Origin: Fodinibius sp. Rm-B-1B1-1
Lineage (GTDB): Bacteria > Bacteroidota > Rhodothermia > Balneolales > Balneolaceae
DNA length: 64,000 nucleotides
Assembly (NCBI RefSeq): GCF_038594945.1
Contig: NZ_JBCFYD010000001.1
Span: 620,001-684,000, forward strand
Direction: 5' to 3'
Notes under the pieces: generated by a model
Databases searched by the model: none
Seen by the model: only the letters and a program-made list of their open reading frames with translations
Told to the model about the DNA's origin: nothing
In this document: positions 17,116-25,809 of the stretch, in pieces
How the letters are laid out: each line of letters starts with the position of its first letter
How positions within the stretch are numbered: position 1 is the stretch's first letter
Position numbers and translations under genes: made by a program

Positions 17116-18117
17116 TCACTCATCCGAACCATAGAGTAATTCAATAAAGTCGGACTTCGGCACCGCCCCGAAATACTGCTCTATATTAATAGGCTCAATT
17201 AGATTTTGGATTTCCTCACGGGCATAGCGCGTTCCCTGCAGGTAATCCTCAAGCTGTTCTACAGGCTCCTTGCCAAAGAAATCTCCGTAGATCTTTATAT
17301 TATCGATATGTCCTTCTTCCACATCCAGTCGAAGGTCTATTTCTCCGGCATCAAATCGATGGGTTCGCTGAATATTAAACTTGGGCGACTTGCCAAAATT
17401 CCAATCCCATTGGCCGTATTTCTCATTCTTAAGTTCATGTACTTTCTTCCATTCCTCTTCCGTAAGATGGTATGTTTCGAATTCATCCCGATCTTCATAC
17501 AAACCATCCAGCAATTTTTTGCGGAATGTCGTCGTATCCATGGGCTTATCCAGGAACTCACTAATATTTGCCACACGACTTCGAACAGATTTATGCCCCT
17601 TCGACTCAATCTTACTCATCTTTACATCCAGGGCATTCGTAACCTCATCCAAATTACTATCAAAAAGGAGCGTACCATGGCTGAACATACGATCTACACT
17701 CGAAAACTGGGCATTACCTGATATCTTACGTCCAGCGACCTGAAGATCATTACGTCCACTTAACTCAGCATCAACCCCCATTTTTTTGAGCACGCGAACA
17801 ATAGGCTCTGTGAATTTTTTAAAGTTATTGAGCCTCTTCTTATCGTAATCCGTAATGAAGCTAAAGTTCAGATTTCCCGTATCATGATACACCGCTCCAC
17901 CCCCAGAAATACGGCGCACTACATGAATACCATGCTCCTCAACATATTCGTGATTAATCTCCTCTAACGTATTTTGATTACGCCCAATAATAATAGACGG
18001 CTCATTAATATAGAAGAGAAGGTAATCGTGATCATAATTAAAATTACGGAGCGCATATTCTTCGAGCGCCAAGTTAATATGCGGATCGGTATTCCCTTCG
18101 TTGTGGATAAAGATCAT
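17116..18117 (-). CDS. lplA: Lipoate-protein ligase A
   Basis: 333 residues, close to the usual LplA length. The N-terminal catalytic domain shows EPSIIIGRNQNTLEEIN and the lipoyl-AMP loop RRISGGGAVYHDTGNLNFSF. The C-terminal accessory domain (from about residue 240) is present, so the enzyme should activate free lipoate with ATP and attach it to E2 or GcvH lysines by itself. It lies 98 bp downstream of an Rrf2-type regulator on the same strand, so scavenged lipoate use may be tied to Fe-S status, which would make sense because lipoate synthase is an Fe-S enzyme. That link is inference. Confidence 0.92.
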   Translation of the reverse strand: MIFIHNEGNTDPHINLALEEYALRNFNYDHDYLLFYINEPSIIIGRNQNTLEEINHEYVEEHGIHVVRRISGGGAVYHDTGNLNFSFITDYDKKRLNNFKKFTEPIVRVLKKMGVDAELSGRNDLQVAGRKISGNAQFSSVDRMFSHGTLLFDSNLDEVTNALDVKMSKIESKGHKSVRSRVANISEFLDKPMDTTTFRKKLLDGLYEDRDEFETYHLTEEEWKKVHELKNEKYGQWDWNFGKSPKFNIQRTHRFDAGEIDLRLDVEEGHIDNIKIYGDFFGKEPVEQLEDYLQGTRYAREEIQNLIEPINIEQYFGAVPKSDFIELLYGSDE

Positions 18118-18215
18118 AACAAGAATATAATAACGTGAGCATTTTTTCGGCTCTCATAGTAGCCCAATATTTTGAAAGGAATATGAAGACTACAGAAGAA
18201 ATACCAGCTACAATA

Positions 18216-18668
18216 TTAATCCCAGCGGAACTTTCCATCAGCGGTAATGCGTAAATTACCATCCTTACCATCTGTTACCAACTCTTGCAGTGATGTATCC
18301 GTCAACATTTTTTGGATGGCTTCCCGCGTATCAACCCACTTTTCATGAATAGGACACGGTTTCTCTGACCCACAACCTGGCAAACCCAACGCACATTCTG
18401 TTAGCACATCCATCCCATCAATAGCAGCTACAATTTCCAGCAGAGTCAGATCTCCTGGAGAATGAGCCAGACGTATTCCTCCTTTAGGTCCCTTTCTTGA
18501 TTCCATGAGATCAGCTTTGGTAAGCTGCTGAAGCACTTTTGTTAAAAAGTGATGGGATATGTCTAAATCACTACTAATTTCCTTAATAGAGATATAAGCA
18601 CCACCAGAAACAGCCGCCAAATATACACTGGCTCGCAATCCATAAACACAAGCACTTGACAGTAACAT
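18216..18668 (-). CDS. Rrf2-family regulator with three-Cys Fe-S signature
   Basis: 150 residues with the Rrf2 winged helix (DISHHFLTKVLQQLTKADLMESRKGPKGGIRLA). The three cysteines typical of Fe-S-binding members are Cys92, Cys99 and Cys105, in ECALGLPGCGSEKPCPIHEKW. This pattern is shared with IscR, NsrR and RsrR, so the protein probably senses Fe-S supply, nitric oxide or redox. The nearest same-strand gene downstream is lplA. No suf or isc operon is adjacent, although a sufE gene lies about 4 kb away. The exact signal cannot be assigned. Confidence 0.88.
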   Translation of the reverse strand: MLLSSACVYGLRASVYLAAVSGGAYISIKEISSDLDISHHFLTKVLQQLTKADLMESRKGPKGGIRLAHSPGDLTLLEIVAAIDGMDVLTECALGLPGCGSEKPCPIHEKWVDTREAIQKMLTDTSLQELVTDGKDGNLRITADGKFRWD

Positions 18669-18913
18669 AAATTATTTGATTGTGAAGGGTATTTAATTAT
18701 TTCCTTTTAGTAGCGATCAGTCCAAATTGTTTCTACACCTAATTTACTCTAATAACACTAAACAAAATCACCACAGCCATTAAAAACAATTTAACATTAG
18801 CACCAAAATAGTTTATTAAAAGCCAAAAACAGCTTACCCAAGATAAGATATATTCTGCTGTGCTTGGGGAGGCAATTAGCTATCAGTGATAATGAAATAC
18901 AATAAACATTATA

Positions 18914-19792
18914 CTACATTGCATCTTTTCGGGCAAAAACCCACTCAATGATATAATCATCTAACTTCTCTTGTGGGATTAATGGAGTCCCTAAACCAAG
19001 CTGATCACTAATTTGATAGTTTCGCGAGGAGCAACGCTCAAAAAACCACTTTAAGCTATCCAGATCATCCAATATCATTGAGCCTACGAAGGAATTCAGC
19101 AAATCACGGTCTGTAACATATCTTGTCAATTGTTCTATAAAACTCATATCAATGCCCAATAAAAAGTTGTGAAGGCACGGCCATAGGTCGGTAATGACAG
19201 TATCTTTCTGCTTGAACTGTAGCTCATACTCCATAGGAGTTAGCTTTTTTGTTAACTGGAGAGGCAACTCAAAAACAGATTCAATATTATTTTCGAGCAT
19301 ATATAAAAGTCGAAGAATACTGCCCATCGCTTTTCGTACCAGGCGGTGTCCTTTAAAAGCTCCATATATAAAATCCGATTTGGGATGGTGCATCTGCAAA
19401 CTAAATTGTAGTACCTCTTTTTTTCGATTAATGCCTATAAAATAATAAGTATCGGGCTGTTTTTTAGCGTGATTAAATTCCGGCCGATGGGTACGAATCA
19501 ACTTGTTTTCGAGTAAAAGTGCTTCCTTTTCAGTCTCGCAAATCTCAATATCGATCCCATGCGTCATCCGAATTAAACGGATCATTTTCCGGGATGTCGT
19601 TTCCATTTTAGCACGTCGATAGGTAAACAATCTATTTCTAATATTTTTTGCCTTTCCCACATAAAGCAGCTGCTTTTGACGACCGAACATCTTATACACC
19701 CCAGGGTCTTTAGGAAGCCCTTCAAAAAACGACTTACCTACTCTATCTTCGAGAGGATTATAGTGCTCAAACAACCGCTTCTGATCCGACAT
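18914..19792 (-). CDS. Cho/UvrC-N-type GIY-YIG nuclease
   Basis: 292 residues, very near the 295 of E. coli Cho. The GIY-YIG domain occupies about residues 25-105: GVY (31-33), YVG (44-46), Arg53 in KNIRNRL and the catalytic Glu in EALLLENKLI (about 95). This is the 3'-incision half of UvrC without the RNase-H-like and HhH parts, so it should nick 5' or 3' of a bulky lesion in concert with UvrAB. E. coli cho is SOS-regulated, and a copy of the motif found at the lexA promoter lies 64 bp upstream of this start. It is divergent from the cold-shock gene. Confidence 0.82.
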   Translation of the reverse strand: MSDQKRLFEHYNPLEDRVGKSFFEGLPKDPGVYKMFGRQKQLLYVGKAKNIRNRLFTYRRAKMETTSRKMIRLIRMTHGIDIEICETEKEALLLENKLIRTHRPEFNHAKKQPDTYYFIGINRKKEVLQFSLQMHHPKSDFIYGAFKGHRLVRKAMGSILRLLYMLENNIESVFELPLQLTKKLTPMEYELQFKQKDTVITDLWPCLHNFLLGIDMSFIEQLTRYVTDRDLLNSFVGSMILDDLDSLKWFFERCSSRNYQISDQLGLGTPLIPQEKLDDYIIEWVFARKDAM

Positions 19793-19855
19793 TTAAAACA
19801 AATACTCCTTTTTAAAAGTGTTTCAATTAAAATAGTCAAAATTTGATGACAAAAT

Positions 19856-19865
19856 TTTACATATA
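19856..19865. promoter_or_regulatory. Candidate LexA box upstream of the Cho-like nuclease
   Basis: TTTACATATA is the reverse complement of TATATGTAAA, the core repeated at the lexA promoter. It lies 64 bp before the nuclease ATG and 118 bp before the cold-shock ATG. A single 9-10 bp AT-rich match is weak by itself; its placement by a DNA-repair gene is what makes it worth noting. Confidence 0.3.
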
Positions 19866-19982
19866 GTAGGTAATCCACAAAAAATATACTATACTTAGGC
19901 TCTTAAGCGCCGTTTATTGCGTTAGCAAGGCGTTATTAAACATTTAAGTAGCACAAGAAGTAAAAATTTTCGGAGATTTATC

Positions 19983-20192
19983 ATGGCAGAACGTGAAGTA
20001 GGAACTGTTAAATGGTTTCATAACGGCAAAGGTTATGGATTCATAACCAGAGAAGAAGGCGAAGACATTTTCGTGCATTTCAGTGAAATTGAAATGGAAG
20101 GCTATAAAAAATTAGAAGAAGGCCAAGAGGTGGAATTCACTGTTGCTGAAGGCGAAAAAGGCCTACAAGCGCAAGAGGTGATCCCACTCTAA
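19983..20192 (+). CDS. CspA-family cold-shock protein
   Basis: 69 residues forming a single OB-fold cold-shock domain with both RNA-binding motifs: KGYGFI (RNP1) and DIFVHF (RNP2). It binds single-stranded RNA and DNA and melts mRNA structure. A recognisable GGAG lies before the ATG, which is unusual in this window. About 190 bp separate it from the divergent nuclease gene, enough for a promoter and a structured leader; arms CGCC and GGCG flank a short loop near 19910-19934. A strong terminator follows, so it is a monocistronic unit. Confidence 0.95.
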   Translation: MAEREVGTVKWFHNGKGYGFITREEGEDIFVHFSEIEMEGYKKLEEGQEVEFTVAEGEKGLQAQEVIPL

Positions 20193-20220
20193 GGATCAAA
20201 TTTCTTATATCATTATTTAG

Positions 20221-20250
20221 AAGCGTCACTTTCAAGGGTGGCGCTTTTTT
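20221..20250 (+). terminator. Intrinsic terminator of the cold-shock gene
   Basis: Arms AAGCGTCAC (20221-20229) and GTGGCGCTT (20238-20246) pair with one G-U, loop of 8 nt, followed by a long T-run to 20250 and beyond. Confidence 0.9.
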
Positions 20251-20306
20251 ATTTTTATGATATCTTTATAAAACAGAGTAGGGAATGACCACAAAACTAA
20301 TTCATT

Positions 20307-20516
20307 ATGGAAAATCATACCTATAAAAAGATAGAGCTAACTGGTACTTCTGACGAATCTTTCGAAGTAGCTATAGAGAATGCAATACAAAAAGCTTCGA
20401 AAACAGTAGACGATATGCGTTGGTTCGAAGTTATCGAAACGCGCGGCAGTATCGAAAACGGACATGTTGCACAATGGCAGGCGGTAATAAAAGTGGGCTT
20501 TACCCTCAAAGAATGA
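20307..20516 (+). CDS. Dodecin (flavin-binding small protein)
   Basis: 69 residues matching the dodecin family in full: YKKIELTGTSDESFEVAIENAIQKASKTVDDMRWFEVIE and the terminal AQWQAVIKVGFTL. The Trp of MRWFEV is the conserved residue that stacks on the flavin isoalloxazine rings in dodecamers. Dodecins store or buffer riboflavin-type flavins (or CoA in some species) and quench their photochemistry. The gene stands alone between the cold-shock unit and the convergent hybrid kinase, whose stop codon is one base away. Confidence 0.93.
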   Translation: MENHTYKKIELTGTSDESFEVAIENAIQKASKTVDDMRWFEVIETRGSIENGHVAQWQAVIKVGFTLKE

Positions 20517-20517
20517 T

Positions 20518-22353
20518 CTACTGCTTGTCCAAAATGTAATACTCCAGCTTTTTCTGAAGTTCTGGCGGATTAAAGGGCTTGGTTAGATAGTCGTTCATAC
20601 CCGAAGCAAATACTTTTTCTTTAACCTCTTTTAAGGCTGCAGCCGTGAGAGCTACTATTGGCACATCAGCCTTATATTTACTTTTGAGCTGTCGGATGTT
20701 ACGCGTAGCCTCGTAGCCATCCATCTCCGGCATTTGTAAATCCATTAGCACCATATTGATAGCCGAATTCTCTTCCATTTTCTGAACAGCCTCAACACCA
20801 TTTTCAGCAAGGACTACTTCGATATCCCATTTTTCCAAAAAGCGTATCATTACTTTTTGATTTATGGCATTATCCTCAACAACCATTACCGTAGCACCAC
20901 TTAGTGAATTCGACATATTGTTATCAATAGTCTGATGTGCACTTTTTTCTTCGGTTGCTTCTTCTTTTTTAAAAGGCATAGTCACCCAAAACGTACTACC
21001 TTGTCCCTTTTCACTATTCAAATCTATAACGCCCCCCTGCAGCTCTATAAGCTTTTTGCTGATGGTCAGCCCTAATCCCGTTCCACCAAATACCCGTGAC
21101 GTTTCACGTTTTTCCTGGGTAAAACTATCAAAAATTGCTTCCTGCTTTTCTTCTGATATTCCAATACCCGTATCAACAATTGCAAGCTGAATGGTAAGAT
21201 CCTCTCCCTTATGTTCCTCAAGTGATACGACTAACCCAACACTGCCCTCTTCGGTAAATTTTACCGCATTGCTAACAAGATTATTCAAAATTTGAGTTAA
21301 CCGATTGGGATCTCCTACAATAGTTTTCGGAATATTTTCATCCAAATCCAGGTACAACGACACATCCTTCTTTTCTGCCGTAAACCGGAAGCTCTCTAAT
21401 ACCCCATTTAGCAAATGCTCCAAGTTAAATGGTACTGACTCAAACTCGATACGTCCCGACTCTATTTTTGAGAAATCGAGAACGTCATTAATGAGTGAAA
21501 GAAGCGTTTTGGCAGAAAAATCTAAAATTTCGAGCTGTTCTAATTGATCTTCTCGCGGGTTATCTTTCACGAGCAAATTCGTCATCCCAATAATAGCATT
21601 CATTGGCGTGCGAATTTCGTGACTCATCGTGGATAAAAACTCGGACTTCGCTTTTGATCCCTCTTCAACCTTCGCTTTTGCTTCTTCCAGTTCTTGGACA
21701 TTAGCTTCGAGCTGTTCTTTCTTTTCTACAAGTTCTTTATTCAGAGACTGCGTTTTTTTCAGTAATTTCTTTGTCTCTTCTTCGGCCAACTCTTTCGATT
21801 CCGAAAACTTGTTGAACGTCATCCACGTTGTGATAAACGCCGCTCCCAAAATGCTCCACTTTATAATTACCCCTTCATCAGCCGTCAGGAAGATCCGATC
21901 AAAAATCACATAGTCGAGAATCAGGTAGCAAGCTACAGCCATACCAATGCCGATATTTCGCAACGTCTGGTGTTCTTTATCAAATAACAGGATCGCCAGT
22001 CCACAAGCTGGAAGGTAAAAAGCCTGGATGAACATCTCTTTGCCAAAAACCGAGCTCAATATCAAAATACTGATATTAATATAGGCCAAGAGCAAAAACT
22101 TGGAGGTGTTTTCATATCCCTTTCTCGCTAACAGGGGAATCAGCATGAAGGCCATACTAATACTGGCAAAAAACCAAGACAGCGAAATGGATTCATTCAG
22201 GAAGAAGGCAACCAGAAATAAAAGACCAGCAGCAGCAAGCGAAAACGACACATTGTGTAACACAATAATGCCTGTTTTATTGATCTGTTCTATTCTGTTT
22301 TGAACCAGATCTTTTGCAAAAGCGAGTTTTTTTAAACCTGTAAGTGAATACAT
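20518..22353 (-). CDS. Membrane hybrid histidine kinase with receiver domain
   Basis: 611 residues. About six hydrophobic segments fill residues 28-182 with no sizeable periplasmic domain. A coiled-coil linker (185-235) is followed by HisKA ([20 protein letters not shown], acceptor His245), HATPase_c (N-box [18 protein letters not shown]-boxes DTGIGIS and [10 protein letters not shown]) and a C-terminal receiver domain (VVEDNAINQ, phospho-Asp in [10 protein letters not shown]). The signal is probably sensed in or at the membrane. No output or Hpt partner is encoded nearby, so it is an orphan hybrid kinase. It is upstream of nothing on its strand except the dodecin intergenic end. Confidence 0.92.
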   Translation of the reverse strand: MYSLTGLKKLAFAKDLVQNRIEQINKTGIIVLHNVSFSLAAAGLLFLVAFFLNESISLSWFFASISMAFMLIPLLARKGYENTSKFLLLAYINISILILSSVFGKEMFIQAFYLPACGLAILLFDKEHQTLRNIGIGMAVACYLILDYVIFDRIFLTADEGVIIKWSILGAAFITTWMTFNKFSESKELAEEETKKLLKKTQSLNKELVEKKEQLEANVQELEEAKAKVEEGSKAKSEFLSTMSHEIRTPMNAIIGMTNLLVKDNPREDQLEQLEILDFSAKTLLSLINDVLDFSKIESGRIEFESVPFNLEHLLNGVLESFRFTAEKKDVSLYLDLDENIPKTIVGDPNRLTQILNNLVSNAVKFTEEGSVGLVVSLEEHKGEDLTIQLAIVDTGIGISEEKQEAIFDSFTQEKRETSRVFGGTGLGLTISKKLIELQGGVIDLNSEKGQGSTFWVTMPFKKEEATEEKSAHQTIDNNMSNSLSGATVMVVEDNAINQKVMIRFLEKWDIEVVLAENGVEAVQKMEENSAINMVLMDLQMPEMDGYEATRNIRQLKSKYKADVPIVALTAAALKEVKEKVFASGMNDYLTKPFNPPELQKKLEYYILDKQ

Positions 22354-22457
22354 TTGGTGTAATAGCTATTATTTGTGATCACAAGCCAACATGTATCACT
22401 TAATTAAAAGAAAATAGGCGTATAATGATATTAAAACTCACTAATAAAAACAGCACT

Positions 22458-22901
22458 TTACGCTTCGGCTTGTTTCTTTTTCATTTTTGTCTTATAAGCC
22501 ATCGCATAAATTTTCATCTGCTTAACCATTGAAGCCAATCCATTTGACCGAGTTGGAGACAAGTGTTGCTCCATGCCAATTTTTTTGATAAAAACCGGAT
22601 CGGTATTGATGATCGTTTCGGGTGGTTGCCCTGAATAAAAACGAACCATCAGCGCCACTAACCCTTTGGTAATAGCCGCATCGCTGTCCGCTTCAAAAAT
22701 CACGTTTCCATCTTCCAAATAGGTATGCAGCCATACTTGAGATTGACAACCCCGAACAAGATTATCCTCTATTTTATGCTCTTCATCCAACGGATCAAGG
22801 TTACGGCCCTGCTTAATGATATGCTTATATCGCTCTGTCCAATCACTTAATGCTTGGAATTCATCAATAATTTTTTGCTGAACTTCGTGGATATCGGCCA
22901 T
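22458..22901 (-). CDS. sufE: SufE sulfur-acceptor protein
   Basis: 147 residues of the SufE family: the N-terminal DEFQALSDWTERYKHIIKQGRNL and the sulfur-accepting Cys52 in LVRGCQSQVWLHT are diagnostic. SufE takes persulfide sulfur from the cysteine desulfurase SufS and passes it to the SufBCD scaffold for Fe-S cluster assembly in the cytoplasm. No suf operon is adjacent here. The neighbour upstream on the same strand is a multi-PAS protein with a 61-bp gap, and the hybrid kinase lies 104 bp downstream; neither has an obvious functional link. Confidence 0.93.
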   Translation of the reverse strand: MADIHEVQQKIIDEFQALSDWTERYKHIIKQGRNLDPLDEEHKIEDNLVRGCQSQVWLHTYLEDGNVIFEADSDAAITKGLVALMVRFYSGQPPETIINTDPVFIKKIGMEQHLSPTRSNGLASMVKQMKIYAMAYKTKMKKKQAEA

Positions 22902-22962
22902 AACCTGTTTTATTGATTATTTACAACATCTCAAAATACAAAGATCTAACGAGAAGTTAAGA

Positions 22963-24228
22963 TCATACTTTTGTTTTTTCATACGCCGGATCAACCGAAA
23001 CAGCACAACTTATCGAAACAACATCCTTACTTTCCTGATCCCATTGGGGCTTACCATAATCTAAAACTTCAACATATTGGCCTTGCTTATTTTTAAGACG
23101 ATATTTGCAGGTAGATTCTTCACCCTCAAACACTTTCTGAAGATGATTTTCAAAAGCTTCAACATCATCGGCATGGACAAAATTAGCCACATCTCCTTTT
23201 CCTACGACCGCATCTGCCGAAAGACCGGTAACTTCGGAAAATTCCTCAGACACCGTCTTAAAAACCGGCCTTCCATCTTGTAATTCAACCACATAATTAA
23301 ACTCAGAGGCCCGCTGTACTACGCGGCTAAAATCTTTATTTCTCTTTTTTAACGTATCCATAATACGCTTTTTGAGGGATATGTTTTCAACCTCAGCTCG
23401 AATAAGTTTTTGATCCTTCAGGTCCAAAATTGATGTCGTTCCCTTCACCTGAATAGGAAATCCATTCTTATGATTAATAATCCCCTTAAACTCCTCATCG
23501 TTGAAATAGGCATCTTCGTCTTCCTTATCAAACCGACCTTTGATGGATTTCATATACTTGTCCGGAAGCAAATCCCAAATCTTAATCTGCTTTAACTCAT
23601 CCTTGCTATAACCTACTAACTCGCGAAAAGCCTTATTGGCCATCACGATGTTACCCTGCACATCAACGTCAACAACCGTTCGCTGCGATTCTTCCCGTAG
23701 TCCATCGAACTCTACTTTCTGATCAACCAAGTACTCTTCAGCTCGCTTTCGCTCGGTTATGTCATGCTGATAGGAAACCCAATGCGTGATATTCCCATCC
23801 TTGTCAGTTAACGGATGTATATCCCACTGGTTAACAAACTCCGTTCCATCCTTACGGTAATTTACGGCCTGCCCAAAAAACGACTGCCCCTCCTTAAGCC
23901 GTCGTTTCAAGTTATCCAACACTTCGCGATCTGTTTTAGGGCCCTGCAAAATACGAGGCGTTTTGCCAATAACCTCTTCTTTGGAATAGCCAGTCATCTC
24001 GCAAAACCCATCGTTAACATATACAATTCTCGGACCCGGCTTTTCGAGAGAGAGTTCTGTTACGAGTATGGAATCGTAGTCACTTCGAACTGCTGACTCA
24101 AGCAAATTTAATCTTTTCTCCAATTCTTCCGCTTCATCAACAACATCCTGTACAAAGGCTTTTACCTTTTTAAAAGATTGTTCGTCCTTGCACCACTGTT
24201 TAAGTGCGCTGATATCCAATGATTCCAT
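22963..24228 (-). CDS. Multi-PAS protein with a Cys-less LOV-like domain
   Basis: 421 soluble residues with three PAS units (about 45-165, 170-290 and 295-410) and no kinase, cyclase or DNA-binding output. The first unit closely follows the LOV pattern: GKTPRILQGPKTD stands where LOV proteins have GRNCRFLQG, so the photoactive Cys is Pro91. Yet several flavin-contact positions are retained (Gln95, Asn123 in NYRKDG, Asn133 in FVNQ, Gln154). It may bind flavin without adduct chemistry or be an ordinary PAS_9-type sensor. The likely role is a signalling adaptor for a partner kinase such as the adjacent orphan kinase. Confidence 0.8.
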   Translation of the reverse strand: MESLDISALKQWCKDEQSFKKVKAFVQDVVDEAEELEKRLNLLESAVRSDYDSILVTELSLEKPGPRIVYVNDGFCEMTGYSKEEVIGKTPRILQGPKTDREVLDNLKRRLKEGQSFFGQAVNYRKDGTEFVNQWDIHPLTDKDGNITHWVSYQHDITERKRAEEYLVDQKVEFDGLREESQRTVVDVDVQGNIVMANKAFRELVGYSKDELKQIKIWDLLPDKYMKSIKGRFDKEDEDAYFNDEEFKGIINHKNGFPIQVKGTTSILDLKDQKLIRAEVENISLKKRIMDTLKKRNKDFSRVVQRASEFNYVVELQDGRPVFKTVSEEFSEVTGLSADAVVGKGDVANFVHADDVEAFENHLQKVFEGEESTCKYRLKNKQGQYVEVLDYGKPQWDQESKDVVSISCAVSVDPAYEKTKV

Positions 24229-24419
24229 ACTAAAAATATTACTTAACCTTAGTTAATAGATGATAATGGGCATTTTAATGCCAACCCCTGTTTTAATACT
24301 GTTACTCAACAACAATACAATTCCCAATAATTCCGAAAAATCCCCGATTTATTCTAAAAAATTTTATAAAAACCCCTTTAACATTAAAACAAGTGCATTT
24401 TTTTGCTATAACATTAAAA

Positions 24420-24450
24420 AACCTTAGAAAGCTATTCGCCTTCTAAGGTT
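24420..24450 (-). terminator. Intrinsic terminator of the acyl-CoA dehydrogenase gene
   Basis: Perfect 10-bp arms AACCTTAGAA (24420-24429) and TTCTAAGGTT (24441-24450). On the minus strand the stem runs into TTTTTT (complement of 24415-24420). It lies 24 bp past the stop codon. Confidence 0.88.
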
Positions 24451-24474
24451 CTATTTCATAATCTCAATACGGTT

Positions 24475-25638
24475 TTATTTCAACAATAGTTTGGCAATGG
24501 TATTCAGCTGCATGTTAGAAGTTCCCTCATAGATTTTACCAATCTTTGCATCACGGTAATATTTTTCTACCGGATACTCTTTTACATAACCGTATCCACC
24601 AAACAGATCAACCGCTTGGGAACTTACATCCTCGGCTACTTCTGAGGCATGATACTTTGCCATAGCTGCTTCTTTGAGAAAGTTATCACCATTTTCTTTC
24701 ATTCGGGCGGCATTATACACCAGCAATCGAGCCGTTTCAATATCTGTCGCCATTTTGGCCAACTGGAACTGAACCCCCTGGAAATCAGAAATAGCCTGCC
24801 CAAACTGCTCACGCTCTTTGGTGTACTCCAATGTGGCATCCAACGCGCCCTGAGCAATACCGATCATTTGTGCACCAATACCAATACGTCCCTCGTTGAG
24901 TGTTTCAATAGCAACCTTGTATCCTTTTCCAACTTCCCCCAATACATTCTCTTTGGGGACCTTACAGTCTTCCAGCAAAATTTCGCAAGTTGAACTGGCG
25001 CGGATACCGAGCTTATTTTCTTTTTTCGATACCGAAAATCCCTCAAAATCACGTTCAACAATAAATGCTGTAATCCCTTTGTATCCCGCATCACGGTCAA
25101 CCGTTGCAAATACCAGAAAGATATCAGCCTCATTGGCATTAGTAATCCACATTTTGGAGCCATTCAACACATAGTAATCACCCTCTTCTTTAGCCGATGT
25201 TTTCAGTGCAAAGGCGTCACTACCGGAACCAGCCTCTGACAAACAATACGCCCCTACCTTTTCAGTAGCCAGCTGTGGCAGATACTTTTCTTTAACCTCT
25301 TTACTTCCAAAATTTAGAAAAGCATTGTTAACGAGCGTGTTCTGCACATCCATAAACACCCCGGCCGAAGCATCAACACGTGAAATCTGTTCAATAGCTA
25401 CGATTGACATAAAAAACGATCCGCCACCCCCGCCGTATGTTTCTGGGATTTCGATGCCCATCAGCCCCATATCAAAAAACTCCTGTACTAAATCAGGATC
25501 CAGCTTCGCCTGCTCATCCATCTCATGCACTTTTGGCTTGATGGCACTCTCCGCGAAATCCCGCGCCGCATCCTGCAACATTTTTTCATCTTCAGTTAAT
25601 TTCGTTAATGCGGGCATCTGTTGATCTATATTATCCAT
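24475..25638 (-). CDS. Acyl-CoA dehydrogenase, short/branched-chain type
   Basis: 387 residues of the FAD-dependent acyl-CoA dehydrogenase family. Clear landmarks are YCLSEAGSGSDAFALKT (FAD/substrate site), GDYYVLNGSKMWITNA, KLGIRASSTCEILLEDC and the catalytic Glu in KIYEGTSNMQLNTIAK near the C-terminus. The sequence runs very close to mammalian ACADSB, so 2-methylbutyryl-CoA, isobutyryl-CoA or butyryl-CoA are likely substrates. It delivers electrons to ETF. It is divergent from mutA, 171 bp away, which fits a joint role in valine and isoleucine breakdown toward propionyl-CoA. Confidence 0.92.
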   Translation of the reverse strand: MDNIDQQMPALTKLTEDEKMLQDAARDFAESAIKPKVHEMDEQAKLDPDLVQEFFDMGLMGIEIPETYGGGGGSFFMSIVAIEQISRVDASAGVFMDVQNTLVNNAFLNFGSKEVKEKYLPQLATEKVGAYCLSEAGSGSDAFALKTSAKEEGDYYVLNGSKMWITNANEADIFLVFATVDRDAGYKGITAFIVERDFEGFSVSKKENKLGIRASSTCEILLEDCKVPKENVLGEVGKGYKVAIETLNEGRIGIGAQMIGIAQGALDATLEYTKEREQFGQAISDFQGVQFQLAKMATDIETARLLVYNAARMKENGDNFLKEAAMAKYHASEVAEDVSSQAVDLFGGYGYVKEYPVEKYYRDAKIGKIYEGTSNMQLNTIAKLLLK

Positions 25639-25667
25639 GGATATAGCCTTTAAAAATTCAGTCGGTT

Positions 25668-25711
25668 CAAAATTTCGGTCGTAATATAGGGATTCGTTTC
25701 CAAAATTTCGG
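25668..25711. promoter_or_regulatory. Direct repeat in the acyl-CoA dehydrogenase / mutA intergenic region
   Basis: The 11-mer CAAAATTTCGG occurs at 25668-25678 and again at 25701-25711, 33 bp apart (about three helical turns), with similar flanks. It lies between the divergent starts at 25638 and 25810, so it could bind one regulator controlling both. The regulator is unknown. Confidence 0.35.
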
Positions 25712-25809
25712 CCCTAAATTGAAACCGGTTACATCATGCCAACGAACATTAGTAAAGTAATCACAACCTCATTATTTTCAAGAGCTATAACCAAGACGAA
25801 ATTTGTATT

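Noticed and set aside
14261-18766. Identical 13-mer AACACTAAACAAA upstream of the transporter operon and of the Rrf2 gene
   Set aside because: In a 64-kb AT-rich window many 13-bp identities are expected by chance, and the second copy has no inverted partner.
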